Shown: positions 1 through 11,143 of the stretch, one piece after another
Position numbering within the stretch: the stretch's first letter is position 1
How the letters are laid out: every line of letters begins with the position of its first letter
Assembly (NCBI GenBank): GCA_914767715.1
Contig: OU612068.1
Location: forward strand, 29,948,001 to 30,012,000
Direction: 5' to 3'
Source: Membranipora membranacea
Taxonomy: Eukaryota; Bryozoa; Gymnolaemata; Cheilostomatida; Membraniporidae
Length of the DNA: 64,000 nucleotides
The notes under the pieces: generated by a model
The model's database searches: none
What the model was told of the DNA's origin: nothing
What the model saw: only the letters and a program-made list of their open reading frames with translations
Made by a program: the position numbers and the translations under genes

Positions 1-910
1 AGAAGTTGTTTGAAACCTTGGTTGCCCTTTAAAGTATATAGCTGCTGTGTTACTCATTTTCAACATTCAACAAAAAACTATTTTTGTCAATATGAACTGG
101 ATCTAGTCCATCAATTTGGACGATTGAACAATTATATCAAGGCAGTAGGTTGAATGTCTGATTTTTAAGTAAGCTTTAAATAAGAAATTTGAAGGTTGAG
201 ATCTAAAAATAGAGCCTGGGACATACTGTGGCATAGGATCTTGGTTTTATCAGTTTTTATTGTTATACGTCATACAATGTCATATGTATCATACAAAAGT
301 TGGATATATCATACCATTTAATGGTCAAAGATAATAAGAATTGCACAAAATTGATACAATTATGAGATAGAATTGGTAAAAGGTATCATGTTATAAGAAT
401 ACTCAGTAATTTGATTACTGTTCCATAATTTGATAAAGGCTAGCTGCCAGGAAGAGTCATAAGAGGTTATCTCCCCTTACAAGATAATGTCGCTTTTCTT
501 GGAAAAGACAATACAGAAAAATAAAACATAAAGAATAGAGGATATGTTTCCTAAGGTAGCCATCCCTCCAACATACCAATTGCCCATTCACCCTGGGGCT
601 GGACAGAGACTTATGGACAATTTATCTGAGGAGAGATGATATCGCAATGACTGCTGATGCATATTTCACCAACTTTTTGTAAAAGTCTGCATGACGATAC
701 TTAGAGATCATAAACAGGTAATTGATAAGCTTATAATATGGTGAATAAAAATGTTAATGTGCTCCATCACCACAAAAAACTATGGCATATTGCGGTGCAC
801 AACTACCCGCTTCGTCAAGACCACCAATATCAATACGAAATAAAATAAAAAAATCAATAAATATATTTTGATGAAAAGTGCTAAGGCAGGAGGAGACAAT
901 ATCTGCGAGG
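1..910. other. Region downstream of NOS
   Basis: No coding exon is seen here. The NOS stop codon is at 911-913, so part of this stretch should be the NOS 3' untranslated region. A minus-strand AATAAA lies at 256-261, about 650 bases past the stop; it is a possible but unproven polyadenylation signal. Confidence 0.5.
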
Positions 911-1225
911 TTATACGAGGATAGAATAGATATCCTCATGGTATCTACCCTCTTCTCTTATATGATCAAGAATATCAGCTCCATCTACAGAGCTAGTGTC
1001 TGAGATACCACTGTCAATACCACTGAGTGAGCCGTGAGAGGCCACCTTCTCGATGGCGCTTGGTTCAGCTCTGCGTTCTCGGTGAGTGGTCAGCAAAGAT
1101 TTGAGAGCTTCACTGACACCAGTAGCCATCTTTATATCACCACATATATACAGATGGGCCTTCTTGTTCATGAGCAGCTTGTAGATCAGTTCACTGTGCT
1201 CTGTGAGTTTATCCTGAACATATGT
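911..1225 (-). CDS. NOS: NOS coding exon 22 (C-terminus)
   Basis: Residues 1014-1117 and [20 protein letters not shown] (NADPH lobe) is followed by a serine-rich insert (about 1062-1096) and then by [14 protein letters not shown] and the stop. Y1113 matches the aromatic residue that stacks on FAD in this family. Confidence 0.93.
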   Translation of the reverse strand, partial: TYVQDKLTEHSELIYKLLMNKKAHLYICGDIKMATGVSEALKSLLTTHRERRAEPSAIEKVASHGSLSGIDSGISDTSSVDGADILDHIREEGRYHEDIYSILV

Positions 1226-4200
1226 CTGAAAGAGATAATAAGAATATCGGTTAGTCTCAATTACACTCAGCAGGTAAAATATAACTCAGTTCAGCTCAGT
1301 ACTTAAAAGTAATCAACAGTCCAATGTGTTATTGTGACATACAATCACAACAAGTATTTAGGAGTTATGCTTGGTTATATTCTCAACAAGTTTGAGTCGC
1401 AGAGGTTGGGAAGATGGTCAACTGATATTTGGATTTAATTCTCACCTTAGCAATGTGCTTCTCTCGGGAGAATGCGGTGAATCTGGCTTCAATTGTTCTG
1501 TCGGCAACTGCATCATTCAGTTCATTCCTGTGTAGAGTCTGTGATCTCGTCCTAAAACCCTGGAATAAGTAGACCATACCACCTCCCTGTGAGAACTTGA
1601 GGCTATCAGGATCAGAGCCAGGGTTAGCAGCGACATACTGCTTGTGCTGCCAGAAACTTCTGAAGGGAGCGAGTCCGCTGCCAGCTCCAATCATAATAAT
1701 ATCCTGAGATGGTGAGGGCATGTGGAAACTCTCAACTCTGTAAAAGACAGAGGAAAATTATTAGCATTTTTAGATCGCTAAAAGCCATGCTTTTCAAGCT
1801 CTTCTGGTCTTTGGCCATCCGTGTGGTGAAAAACTGATTCCAGGTTTGCAATAAAGCATCACGACACAGTAAGTAGTAGCTCACCTTCTCACAAAGGTCT
1901 GTACAGCCTGGCCTTCTGTCAGGTTTTTCAGGTAGTTTGAGCAAAGGCCAAATTTCTGTCTCTCTGCTCCAGCTAAAAAATACGAAAATGTTTATAGTAT
2001 ATGAAAACATATATGTATAAATTTTATTTGCCAATCAAGTAACTTGACAGACAGGAGGCAATGCACAAGCGATAGATGAGTGAAAAGCATTGATATTCCC
2101 CTGTTTTTTTTCATCGACATTCAACTATTGCAGCACCAAAACAGATACATTTCGTGTGTTGAATGATAAAATTGCTGCCACATAGAGAACATATTATGAT
2201 AAACGTACCTTTGCCCACAGAGTACTGCAGCACTGTGACTGTGAGATGTACCTCATCAGGGCACACCAGAGGGGAACTGCTTATACTGTAATATCTGGGT
2301 TGTAATAATGCCAACTCTGTCAGGAAATACCAGGCAGGGATCCGTAGAGACGGGAATGCTTGAAGAAAATCTACCCAGGAAGGCTTTGACTCTGCCCACA
2401 ATTGGTATTCACGTTCCTTCTACAAATCAAAGTTTAATAGTGTTGAGAATGATGAATGGATGAAACTAGCTGGTACCTACATAGTAAGGTGACACTCTGA
2501 TCTATTGTATGTCTGTCATCATAGACTGCTAGTGTTTCTGAAGTGTGATTATTTACACAGACTTACCATTGAAAGTAGGAGCAGCTGCTTCTTCTCTTCA
2601 TCACTACACTGACATATAGCCAGGATATTCTCAAGGTCTGACTGTCTGGGGGTGGCTTCAATATCCAGATAGTTGGTAAGAGCTGAGACTACGCTACAAC
2701 ACGGTATTCTTTGTCTGCCCATAGAGGACCTCTTCTCATTGGCTATAAATGAAAATTCAGGTTCATCAGCAAAAGCTCAAGGAACTTCATCTCATCTCCA
2801 GATGTTCTAAGAATATTCATATTATTTCCTAATCAATTTTGATTTTTAATCGTTATTTGAGTCCCGGGTTTTTCTTTGCAATCTACTACTCATTGATATG
2901 TCACATTACTATGGTGTTTGATGATAATTCGATGAGGGATTAAACTGTTGTTTCCGTACAAGAGGAAAAATACAATAATAAATGTCCTCGTACCTTTTGA
3001 CTTTACTGAGACTACAGTATTTTTATCTGCTCCAGAGTCGAATATACAGCTGTTACATACAGTATTAACATTGGCTGTTATATTAGATGGATACACCGCC
3101 AAATGATCTCCAGGCTCATATTCTAGTCCTGTGTGCTTCAGCTTTACTAACACTGTGTCACATCTACAAAATAAATATAATAGATAAGACCAGGTCTAAA
3201 GATATATGGGAGCCGAGGCTGGACCAAACTGTCCCATGTCACAATTTGGCAATAGATATCATCAAAACATATTGATTTTTTTGAATTCATTTTTACAAGT
3301 TTAGGAAATAAAACCAGCCAACTTCAGTTGGCAATATATATCATCATGAGCATATTAATTTTTTATATATTTATATTTATAAGTTTTTGGTAAACATGAA
3401 GTCAATAAAACCAGCTAACTTACGTCACGCCGGTTTCCATGATAGACTCCCACTTGGCCCCAACAGTGATAAGTGATTCTACTGACATCGCCTCACATGC
3501 GGCTACAGATTTACTGTGCATGCTCTTCAGACCTAATAATGCAACAAAAACAATCAATTTACATCAGCTTTATTCCACATGTGCTACTATGTCCACAAAA
3601 TACAAGACTACTAATTTGATGGAACAGAGGAGTAACCAGTAATTTATAGACTTGAGCGGCAGCACAAGATCAGAGGAGTATGAGAAGCCGTAGAGGTGGA
3701 GATATTTACCTTCATGGACATCAGCTGGAGATGTACCTGAGGGTACTAGGTGATATGAATCCTTATTCTGCTGGAAATCTGAGAGCAGAGATTGACCACT
3801 AGAGCTTCTTCTTATACTGATACCGTGCATCTGACATGATGCCTATAACAAAACAATCCATACAATCAATACAGTCACACAAGTCAATATTAAACAATGT
3901 TTATATGTTTGAGGCTGAGCCAGCTCACAAACAAAATGCACTTCGGTCAGCAAATATAGAAATCATTTACCTAAGTCTAGATCTCCCTCATCATAGTTCA
4001 TGATAATAGCCTCACTATTGTGTATTTGATTTAAATTTAAATAAATACAAGTCCATTTGTTTGATCGATATTGACATCTTATCATGGGACTGGAACTAAC
4101 AACAGACGGACAGACAGAATGGCGGAGAAACTTACAGAGTATATTTTGCTGCTCCAGTTTCTGAATGCTGTCTCCTGGTTCTTCTGTTCATCACCAGTAT

Positions 4201-7200
4201 GTATATCCATCAGTCTCTTCAGTCCAATATCAGATAACAGCTCATCCACACGCATAGCGAATGAACAATAGTTGGGATATGCACTGGATCCAAGTCCAAA
4301 CACCGCAAATCTGTCATCATAGAAACCACCAATGTTATTGATAGGCAAGCAATCTTACGCGATAACAAAGTGAAAAACAAATTGGCCAGGTACAGACAAT
4401 TGCCCGATACCACAATCATGCACAAGCTCTTTACAGCAAGCATCAGATTCATGTCCGAACAAGACTTGAATACTCAAGGACCAATAACTATACTAGCTGT
4501 CACTACTTGTAGTAGTTGTGTACTGGTAGATTAGTGTTCCTACTAGGATGCAACACAGAAAACCAGCCTATCATGCATATCTTTATGAGTGAGCGTGTAC
4601 ATATATGTATAGATTGTACAGTATCTACACATATATGTATACATTGTATATGTGCATATAAATACAAGACATGTACACATATTGAGAAGCAAAGCAGCAT
4701 TTTACCTTGTAGGTGTTATCTCCTCGCTTTAAATAAAATGAATGACAAAATTAATTTACACAATCAAATGAGAGTAGTTAGCTGAATCTTGAATAAAGAC
4801 GGCATTATAGATAAGTCATGTTTGTTTATCAAATTTAGATATTGTGGTAGTTTTATTCCCAGACGAAGAAGAATAACAACGCATGAATATGTTGTGTTGT
4901 AATTCTTACCTTGGTACGACAGACCACAGTCCGCTGCTTCTTTTCTCTGCAGTATCAATCAGAAACTTCTCAAACGACTAAATTAAAAATTTTATAAAAT
5001 ATTATCTTCCATACACATTATAGCAATACAACATAAAACAGGAAGTACTCATAGTGTTACATCCTCCAGTTGCAGACGCATAAATGTGCACATATGTAAG
5101 TGAGATCAGGAGCATGATCAAGATTAATTATCAGTCAGGCCGCTCCCAATGATATTCCATTGTACCAACAGATAGGGGGAGGTATTTATGATATATCATT
5201 ATCAAAAAATATTTAAAAAAGGAAACAACACAGTGCAACTATCGCTGGCCAAAATAATTTTATGATGGTCATTGACCGCCCTATATAATGTTGTCATAGA
5301 TAATACAATGTAATAATCTATAGATAAAGTACCTTTCCAGTATCAGGAGCTTCTCCGTTACCGAATGTACTGGTTATAACTATGAGTAAGGACTCGTTCT
5401 TCAGTAGTTTAGTGTCGTATTTATCCATCCTGCAAACCTAGGGAGAGCAGAGAATAAGCTATTATACCTCCTCAAATAGTAGGCAAACATACTATGCAAA
5501 CAGATTGTCATTCGCATAAATTACCAGGTCGCCCAAGGTTTTATGTAAGCTTATGTGTGCTGGTATCATTTGACTGCTGTAATTAGAGTGATGACATGGT
5601 CGTCGTAATCAAAAAGCAGATTAGTGCAGTAAAATCCCCTGGTATGACCTCATGATCAGAGATGAACTTTTATCAATTCATTAGACTTTTTTCTTAGCAT
5701 TCCGCGGACTCATTGAGGCTCCGTGTTTATATCATGGAAACTTTTGATCTTGAAACAGTAGCTGGAGAGACTGTTTGATTTTCGTTATAATCCATTTACA
5801 GTATTTACTGTAAACTCAGCATGTTTGTGATGATTAAACAGTAAGTTATACGATCAAACAAATTGACACTCACTCGATTGTACTCAGTAAAAAAACCTCT
5901 TAAAACTTTGGATGAGTGCTGCTTCACAGGTCCTTGAAGGATCTAATATGTCATATTACAGCTGGATACATGTTTAATTCTATTATATCATCACCACACC
6001 CTTGTGGCGTTATGCAACATACCTCAACGTTAAACTCCTGCTCAAACTGTCTCTGCAGTTTGTAAGCACATCGCTCTGATTGGCCTGTTTCTGTAGCGTA
6101 TAAGATGGTACACTCTTTCCTGTTCCTCATGGCAGATTTCATCAACTTGTAGCAAACCATCAGAGCTCTAAAATAAGCATTAATCCCAGTATGATATCAG
6201 GGCAGGACTTGTAGAGGGCATGGTAAAAATAGCAATCTTTCCCAAATAATATTGCACAAAGGCCTAATCTATCATGGCATTTGGAAATGATATTGCAATA
6301 AGACGTACAGTCAAATAACACCAAGTCATATACTGTGTACAAGGAAAAGGAAACAGGTGTTTAGGGTCTCCCTACGCAAAATCGAAATCAATTATCATTA
6401 TTAATATTACACAGAGGAAACAATAAATTTTCTTGTATGAAAAACAGTGATATCATACCTTGCAACACTTCTAAGTGTTAGCTTTTCTTTCCTCATGTTT
6501 CCTTTTCTCAAATCTCCCTTCCACTGAAATCCAACCCATGGCTTTTTCTAAAGACAAAGAATTACAGTGATTAAATAGCAGGATAAATATTGCAGATATT
6601 TGTACTAAGATTTGGTTTTCGTATGATGCGCATCAAACATTATCTGAGTGAGTCTATCTTAGGTGGGATACCCGGTAGTCTCTCTGATTATACCTGATAT
6701 TCATAGCTTGGTTTGAGTTTATAGTTCATCATCTCCTGATGGAATACAGATGTCAAATGTCCTCCCAGAGGTGGAGTGATCCATACCCAGTCAGCGGGGC
6801 AGCCACCCCTCAGGGTCTGCTCTGTCTCCAGATGATGCATGAATGTATCCGACGCAGTGTGGTGGTCTGTTATAGTAACGTTATTGGCCTGCAGCAAAAA
6901 TAGAATAATTGTTAAGTTGCATCCATCTACAATTTCAAGTTTTTTTACAACCTTGAATAAGCCAATATAGATAAATTCAAGGATGGAAATATAAGCAACA
7001 ATAAAACAGATCAAACAAACAGGCTTTTTCATCTTTATTGGCTGCAGAGCCCTAAGTTTCCAGTTACTTTCATACCTGGAAGCAAGTAATTCATTCAAAT
7101 ATTAATTAATTCAATAATATATTCAGATAGAAGTATATTTAAATAATGACCTGGAAGCTTGAAACTATAGCTATATTGAGTTCTGTTGCTGCAGAGTCCT

Positions 7201-10200
7201 TCCAGAATACTGCTGGTTTACTGATATCAAATCCCATAGCTTCTGCTATTTCCTAAAACAAATATTATACAAACTAGTTAGTCTCAACATATAACTAGAG
7301 CCACAAGTCAGAGAAGCCAAAAAAGAATTTAGCTAAGCCATCTGTGTTAATGGAATTTGATAAGATCACATGAGCAGTAAAGAATAGACAGTTTTCTGAG
7401 CTCTTATTTATGCTTCAATTCGGAGTTGTCCTCTCTCCAGTTTGGTACTTTTTAACCCACGCCGCATAGGAAAAACCTGCTGAAAGACGGTTATCTTGAA
7501 AACCGCTTATGTTAGGATAAAAATGATTTTTGATTCAGAGTCTGCACCATTGACAGATGAGAGACATGATTTCCAAATCATTGGAGGCTTGAATGTTGAT
7601 AAATCTTAATTTTAGTGACAAAAATCATGAAATATTCTGCCAAATTGTCCGCAAAACAGGCAGAAAATGCTATAATTGACTATCCAAATACTAAAAATAT
7701 TTCCCAAACTATGTCCATATGAGTTTTCAATGTTGCAGATTCTGAATCAAAAATAATGTTTATCCTATTATAAGCGGTTTTCAAGATAACCCTCTTTTCA
7801 GCACGTTTTTTGTTTATGCGGCGTGGGTTAAAAGTACCAAACTGGAGAGAGGACAACTCCGAATTGAGGCCTAAATCAGAGCTCAGAAAAATGTCTATTA
7901 TAAATAAGGATTCAGGCAGTTCTTTGACCTTGTAAAGATGATCATTAAAGGAAACTATTGTCAAGCACAGGACTTGTAAGCTAGACCACAGATTAATCCA
8001 TTGTTGTACATTTATTTCCACTTACAGGTAGCATATTATATCTGCTAGTGTCACATAAGTCTCTGACTATCTCGGTAGACATGTACCAGCCGTTAAATCC
8101 TGTAGCCATATGAAACTGACCACCACAATCCATCCCCATATTAGTAACTCCTGGTACAGCAAACCACTTCAGATCTAGATCAGCCAGCCCAGGATAACTG
8201 GTAAATAAACAAATCGTATAGACTTATTTACAGATCAGCTTCCAGGCGCAATATGAAAGTATAGTAGATTCACAGTAAGTTCTATTTATTTTGCCAGCTA
8301 GTGGACTACTTACAAACCGTAACGGACCAAAGAATGTATGCACAGAAAAAGTACTAAGTTGTTAATCGGTTTGAACTTTGAAAATGCTTACAGCATGATA
8401 GCATTCTGAGGTGCAGTGAATAAGGTTACTTACTTAGGATGAGTAATGGGCACCTCAAGGCGTAGCTTCTCTGGTATAATGTACATATCTGGGTTATTGT
8501 CTCCATACTGTAATACTAGGGGTAAAATCTGAAACCTGCAAAATCAACCAGTAAGCTATCAGAATCTGAACTACTTATAACTCAGGAGCTGCCAAGAACA
8601 CAATCCACGTCACAGCTAACTATCAGAATCTGCAAAAGTAAATTATTTGTTGATTGCAAATTTCTAGACTCGTGATTAATTTACCTGTCTCTCTTAGGGT
8701 TCCAGCCGAGCTGCAGACAAATTTTGGTGAGATCCACATGGTTAGGATCACCGACAATCACTCCAGGTGCCACCTCGAACCCGGCGTAACTGATAAACTC
8801 TGGATTCCAGATTCTCACCTGAGCTCCAGATTGTCTACACGGAAACACTGAGATAGCAGACCTTAAAAAAGAATAAACAAGATAATAATGAGCGATGCAG
8901 CTGCAAGTGCATCAGTGAAATATGGTAGAAATTTTTTGACCGAATTTTGACCCCACCCCCTCATAGCTCCGTTCTAATTTCATACATTAATCCTAGCGTG
9001 TAGCTCCGTTCACAGGCTGAGATACAAAATTAATGTTTGTGTTCATTTGTGGAGATTCTTAGGAAGATAGATTGGTTGCTACCAAAACAGACTCTGACTA
9101 TTCTCTGTGACACTGTGGATGATAGGGGAGATTAAGAGCTGGTACTTACCTGATGTTTCCCTCATTAGTTCCGTACTCGATATGTTCACACAAGATCTCA
9201 AACATTTCTTTAGTCGACTGTACATGTCTTCCATCGAACAGCTAAAAAAATCCCATACTAATGATAAAGTTGATTATCGAACACTTTTTTATACATAGAT
9301 CATTTGCTGATTGAATTTGTGACATTGAAAATTATAAATCAGTACCAATGTATCTTTTTGTACAAATTTTATCATATTTTGATATCACAGTATTAAGACC
9401 TTTCCAGAAAGTCCTGAGTTGCCTGATGCGTTACCTTGAGTTTAGACCACTGTATTCTACCAATACATCTTGAAGCGTTTCTCCAGGCGGTTTTAGTGGC
9501 AAACGACAGCTCGTCAGTTTTCATGACATAATGACCGCGGGCTTTGACTGCTTCTCTTATTTCCTCTATTCTCCTCTGCATATCCTCCTTGCTATAATGA
9601 CAAACAGATTAATGTGTAAGAATGTGGATAATCTTAGGCATAATTACGGAATCATCCATCGATAATAAAATTATCATGAATTTTTAAGGCTTGAGAGACA
9701 AAAATTAAGACCCAATGACCAATATCATTTCTTTTACAGAGGCAAGGCGAGTTTGTGACTTCAAATTATAGAGAGAGAAGCGGACAGTTAGTGCCGCTAT
9801 CTCACTGCCCAGAGGATAATAATGCATTCAACTTCCCAATAACAATTTGACCATGTGATTTAGCTTGAGAGTTTACACATTAATCATCATTTTGATTTGA
9901 ACTCTGTTAAAATTCATTGCAGGAATACTAAGCATTTCCATATATAAAAATTATCTTTTTAATCAAAACAGATGTGAAAATAATAGTAATCTATCTCATG
10001 AATTTTTCCGTCATTTTAATGATCAGTAATAGATATATGAGCACAGATTTTTGCCAAGAGCACCGATTTAGGACAGGAGCAACTGATTTGTTATTGACTG
10101 TCCATCATCCACATCCTCATCAATGAAAGCAGAATTTCAATCCGATTGAAATGAGTAAAAGTATTATCTACACAAATCACACTTTTCTACAGCTAACCTA

Positions 10201-10923
10201 CATGAAAATACTATCACAGACAAAAACATAATATGAGACTTACCGTTTCTCGACAGGGCCATCCAGTTGTGAGTAATACTCAGCATAGAAATTTTCCATC
10301 TCAGCCATATCTACTGTGTCGAGATCTCGATCACCTTTAGGGATCTCAGGCATCACGAGAGCACCCTGACACAAGTTATCTGTACAGGGATTACCAGTCT
10401 GAAACACAAACAACACAAAATAACAGCATCTCTACAGATAGTATTTATATTATCCTATATTTTAGGAACTATTGGTCTTGTTCGAAAAATTAATTCAATG
10501 GAACTCTGAGATTTTGGCTTTCAAATCCATCAGTTTTTTATTGAGGACTATAATATATTTATTTGTACTGTAGACTTATCAAATCATTTGCAACTATCAA
10601 CAACTTTTAATTGCTGATCAGAGCCAGGTTGAAAAATATCCATGTAAACTGAAGAAGGTGGATTTTCAAGAACAGTTGTTCGCCTTATAATTCCAAGAAA
10701 ATATGTATCAGTTTTTTAAACTTTATAAATCAAAGAATATGAATTTTATGGATTAAATTGTTGAGATTTAGATTTTAAATAGGATTTGAGTTCTTACCTC
10801 GGCTGATTTACTGTGAAGTGTGTCAAAGAGAACATTCTCAGAGCTGAGAAAATTGTTGAGAGCCACGGGGTTAACAGGAGTGCTTCCAGCACCACTAAAG
10901 GGGCAACGTCCAAATCCAGACAT
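911..10923 (-). CDS. NOS: Nitric oxide synthase, 22 coding exons
   Basis: Oxidises L-arginine to NO and citrulline using NADPH and O2. The 22 exons join in phase to 1117 codons plus stop. Order: zinc motif C47-xxxx-C52; oxygenase domain with heme thiolate C136 (WRNASRC) and substrate-binding E312 (GWYMSTE); a basic, hydrophobic calmodulin-binding-like stretch at about 440-475; FMN domain from TILYATETG (476-484); FAD motif RYYSISSS (858-865); NADPH motif [10 protein letters not shown] (933-942). The start ATG follows no long N-terminal extension, so there is no PDZ domain, and the length resembles vertebrate inducible NOS. The FMN domain lacks the roughly 40-50-residue autoinhibitory loop of the constitutive enzymes, and the protein ends 4 residues after the terminal aromatic Y1113, so the C-terminal tail is missing too. 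The family is certain; the regulatory reading is inference. Confidence 0.96.
1446..1737 (-). CDS. NOS: NOS coding exon 21 (NADPH)
   Basis: Residues 916-1013, with [19 protein letters not shown], the NADPH pyrophosphate loop, followed by [11 protein letters not shown]. Confidence 0.95.
1885..1972 (-). CDS. NOS: NOS coding exon 20
   Basis: Residues 887-916, [20 protein letters not shown], the link to the NADPH-binding lobe. Phase 1 in, phase 2 out. Confidence 0.9.
2209..2419 (-). CDS. NOS: NOS coding exon 19 (FAD motif)
   Basis: Residues 817-887, including [20 protein letters not shown]. The arginine, tyrosine and serine residues of this motif contact FAD. Confidence 0.95.
2567..2742 (-). CDS. 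NOS: NOS coding exon 18
   Basis: Residues 758-816, with [20 protein letters not shown], the helical connecting part of the FAD domain. It ends in phase 0. Confidence 0.9.
2994..3163 (-). CDS. NOS: NOS coding exon 17 (FAD)
   Basis: Residues 701-758, including [15 protein letters not shown], the conserved start of the reductase FAD domain. Its gtacga donor leaves one base that joins exon 18 in frame. Confidence 0.92.
3424..3532 (-). CDS. NOS: NOS coding exon 16
   Basis: Residues 665-701, a connector entering the FAD domain. Phase 1 in, phase 2 out. Similarity is weak but the junctions fit on both sides. Confidence 0.75.
3710..3842 (-). CDS. NOS: NOS coding exon 15
   Basis: Residues 621-665, a serine-rich connector ([14 protein letters not shown]) between the FMN and FAD domains. 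It is poorly conserved in the family and was placed by reading frame and splice sites. Confidence 0.75.
4136..4310 (-). CDS. NOS: NOS coding exon 14 (FMN)
   Basis: Residues 562-620, starting [19 protein letters not shown], followed by [14 protein letters not shown]. This is the third FMN-binding segment. The tttctatgatgacag acceptor fits the phase. Confidence 0.94.
4311..4909. other. NOS intron 13
   Basis: A 599-base intron at the place where constitutive NOS genes encode the autoinhibitory loop. I searched it for an extra in-frame exon and found none that would fit the phase-2 junction convincingly. Confidence 0.55.
4910..4977 (-). CDS. NOS: NOS coding exon 13 (short FMN linker)
   Basis: Residues 540-562, [16 protein letters not shown] followed by LWSVVPR. 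In constitutive NOS this position holds the autoinhibitory loop; here the exon is only 68 bases and joins directly to RFAVFGLG. Confidence 0.88.
4978..5332. other. NOS intron 12
   Basis: A 355-base intron with nothing recognisable. Confidence 0.6.
5333..5437 (-). CDS. NOS: NOS coding exon 12 (FMN)
   Basis: Residues 505-539, with [19 protein letters not shown], the second FMN-binding loop. Phase 0 at both ends. Confidence 0.93.
5438..6022. other. NOS intron 11
   Basis: A 585-base intron. I see no exon, repeat or element in it. Confidence 0.6.
6023..6167 (-). CDS. NOS: NOS coding exon 11 (calmodulin-binding-like, FMN start)
   Basis: Residues 456-504. The helix [18 protein letters not shown] alternates bulky hydrophobic and basic residues. 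It runs straight into the FMN phosphate loop [12 protein letters not shown], as in all NOS. Confidence 0.95.
6459..6547 (-). CDS. NOS: NOS coding exon 10 (linker)
   Basis: Residues 427-456, starting [11 protein letters not shown], followed by a lysine- and arginine-rich stretch leading into the calmodulin-binding-like helix. Confidence 0.88.
6694..6888 (-). CDS. NOS: NOS coding exon 9
   Basis: Residues 362-426, including [13 protein letters not shown] and [17 protein letters not shown], which form the pterin and dimer-interface part of the oxygenase domain. Phase 0 at both ends. Confidence 0.95.
7151..7252 (-). CDS. NOS: NOS coding exon 8
   Basis: Residues 328-361, starting EIAEAMGFD and including [14 protein letters not shown]. 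Phase 0 at both ends. The donor gtcatt is weaker than its neighbours. Confidence 0.9.
7253..8025. other. NOS intron 7, mostly filled by a MITE
   Basis: This 773-base intron carries the 509-base TA-flanked inverted-repeat element at 7387-7895, annotated separately. No exon-like sequence is seen in it. Confidence 0.8.
7387..7895. mobile_element. MITE family A, copy 1 (TA target)
   Basis: A 509-base non-coding element with terminal inverted repeats of roughly 110 bases beginning GACAGTTTTCTGAGCTC, flanked by TA at 7385-7386 and 7896-7897. The second copy, at 41251-41758, is 508 bases, in the opposite orientation and likewise between TAs. The two copies, their TIRs and the TA duplications fit a non-autonomous Tc1/mariner-type element; the superfamily is inferred from the TA only. 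Confidence 0.85.
8026..8197 (-). CDS. NOS: NOS coding exon 7 (substrate glutamate)
   Basis: Residues 270-327, including LKWFAVPGV and [14 protein letters not shown]312 is the expected arginine-binding glutamate. It ends in phase 0. Confidence 0.95.
8434..8535 (-). CDS. NOS: NOS coding exon 6
   Basis: Residues 236-270, with [11 protein letters not shown] and a stretch resembling the IP-EVPITHP part of the oxygenase fold. Phase 2 at both ends. Confidence 0.92.
8685..8861 (-). CDS. NOS: NOS coding exon 5
   Basis: Residues 177-236, including SAISVFPCR and [11 protein letters not shown] of the oxygenase core. Phase 2 at both ends. Confidence 0.93.
9150..9241 (-). CDS. NOS: NOS coding exon 4
   Basis: Residues 147-177 of the oxygenase domain, starting LFDGRHVQS, as in other NOS proteins. 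It ends in phase 2 before gtaagt. Confidence 0.93.
9435..9591 (-). CDS. NOS: NOS coding exon 3 (heme ligand)
   Basis: Residues 94-146. It contains the NOS signature [17 protein letters not shown]136 is the proximal heme ligand. Phase 2 in, phase 0 out. Confidence 0.95.
9592..10243. other. NOS intron 2
   Basis: A 652-base AT-rich intron. Nothing recognisable is seen in it. Confidence 0.6.
10244..10398 (-). CDS. NOS: NOS coding exon 2 (zinc motif)
   Basis: Residues 43-94. It contains NPCTDNLC, the CxxxxC motif that in NOS dimers holds an inter-subunit zinc. The acceptor is tttcag, the donor gtaagt, and it ends in phase 2. Confidence 0.92.
10399..10797. other. NOS intron 1
   Basis: A 399-base intron between the first two coding exons. 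Nothing recognisable is seen in it. Confidence 0.6.
10798..10923 (-). CDS. NOS: NOS coding exon 1
   Basis: Residues 1-42, starting [11 protein letters not shown]. It ends in phase 0 at GAG before a gtaagaa donor. It was placed by the only ATG that gives a frame joining exon 2. Confidence 0.85.
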
Positions 10924-11135
10924 GTTTTGAATTCTGTGTATGAAGTAGTGTACCAGTCAATATGAAGAAATTTTTAAAATTCTTCCGTTAATTATTCTGT
11001 TGAGAGATTAAAAAATATTTATAAAAATTAACAAGTAAATGTTTTGAATTATGGAAGTTATTTGAAAGGTGCTTTATGAGGTGCTCTGTCCAGCCAGTAG
11101 AGACCACGAATGAAGTTTGAGAGAGAGCACAGGAG

Positions 11136-11143
11136 CTTATATA
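11136..11143 (-). promoter_or_regulatory. Candidate TATA box for NOS
   Basis: TATATAAG on the minus strand, about 215 bases upstream of the NOS start codon. This would place transcription start near 11110 with a roughly 185-base leader. It is the best TATA-like match just upstream, but a more distant non-coding first exon cannot be excluded. Confidence 0.35.

Noticed and set aside
7680-8021. 113-aa ORF in NOS intron 7
   Set aside because: It reads through the right TIR of MITE family A; an equivalent is not kept in copy 2.
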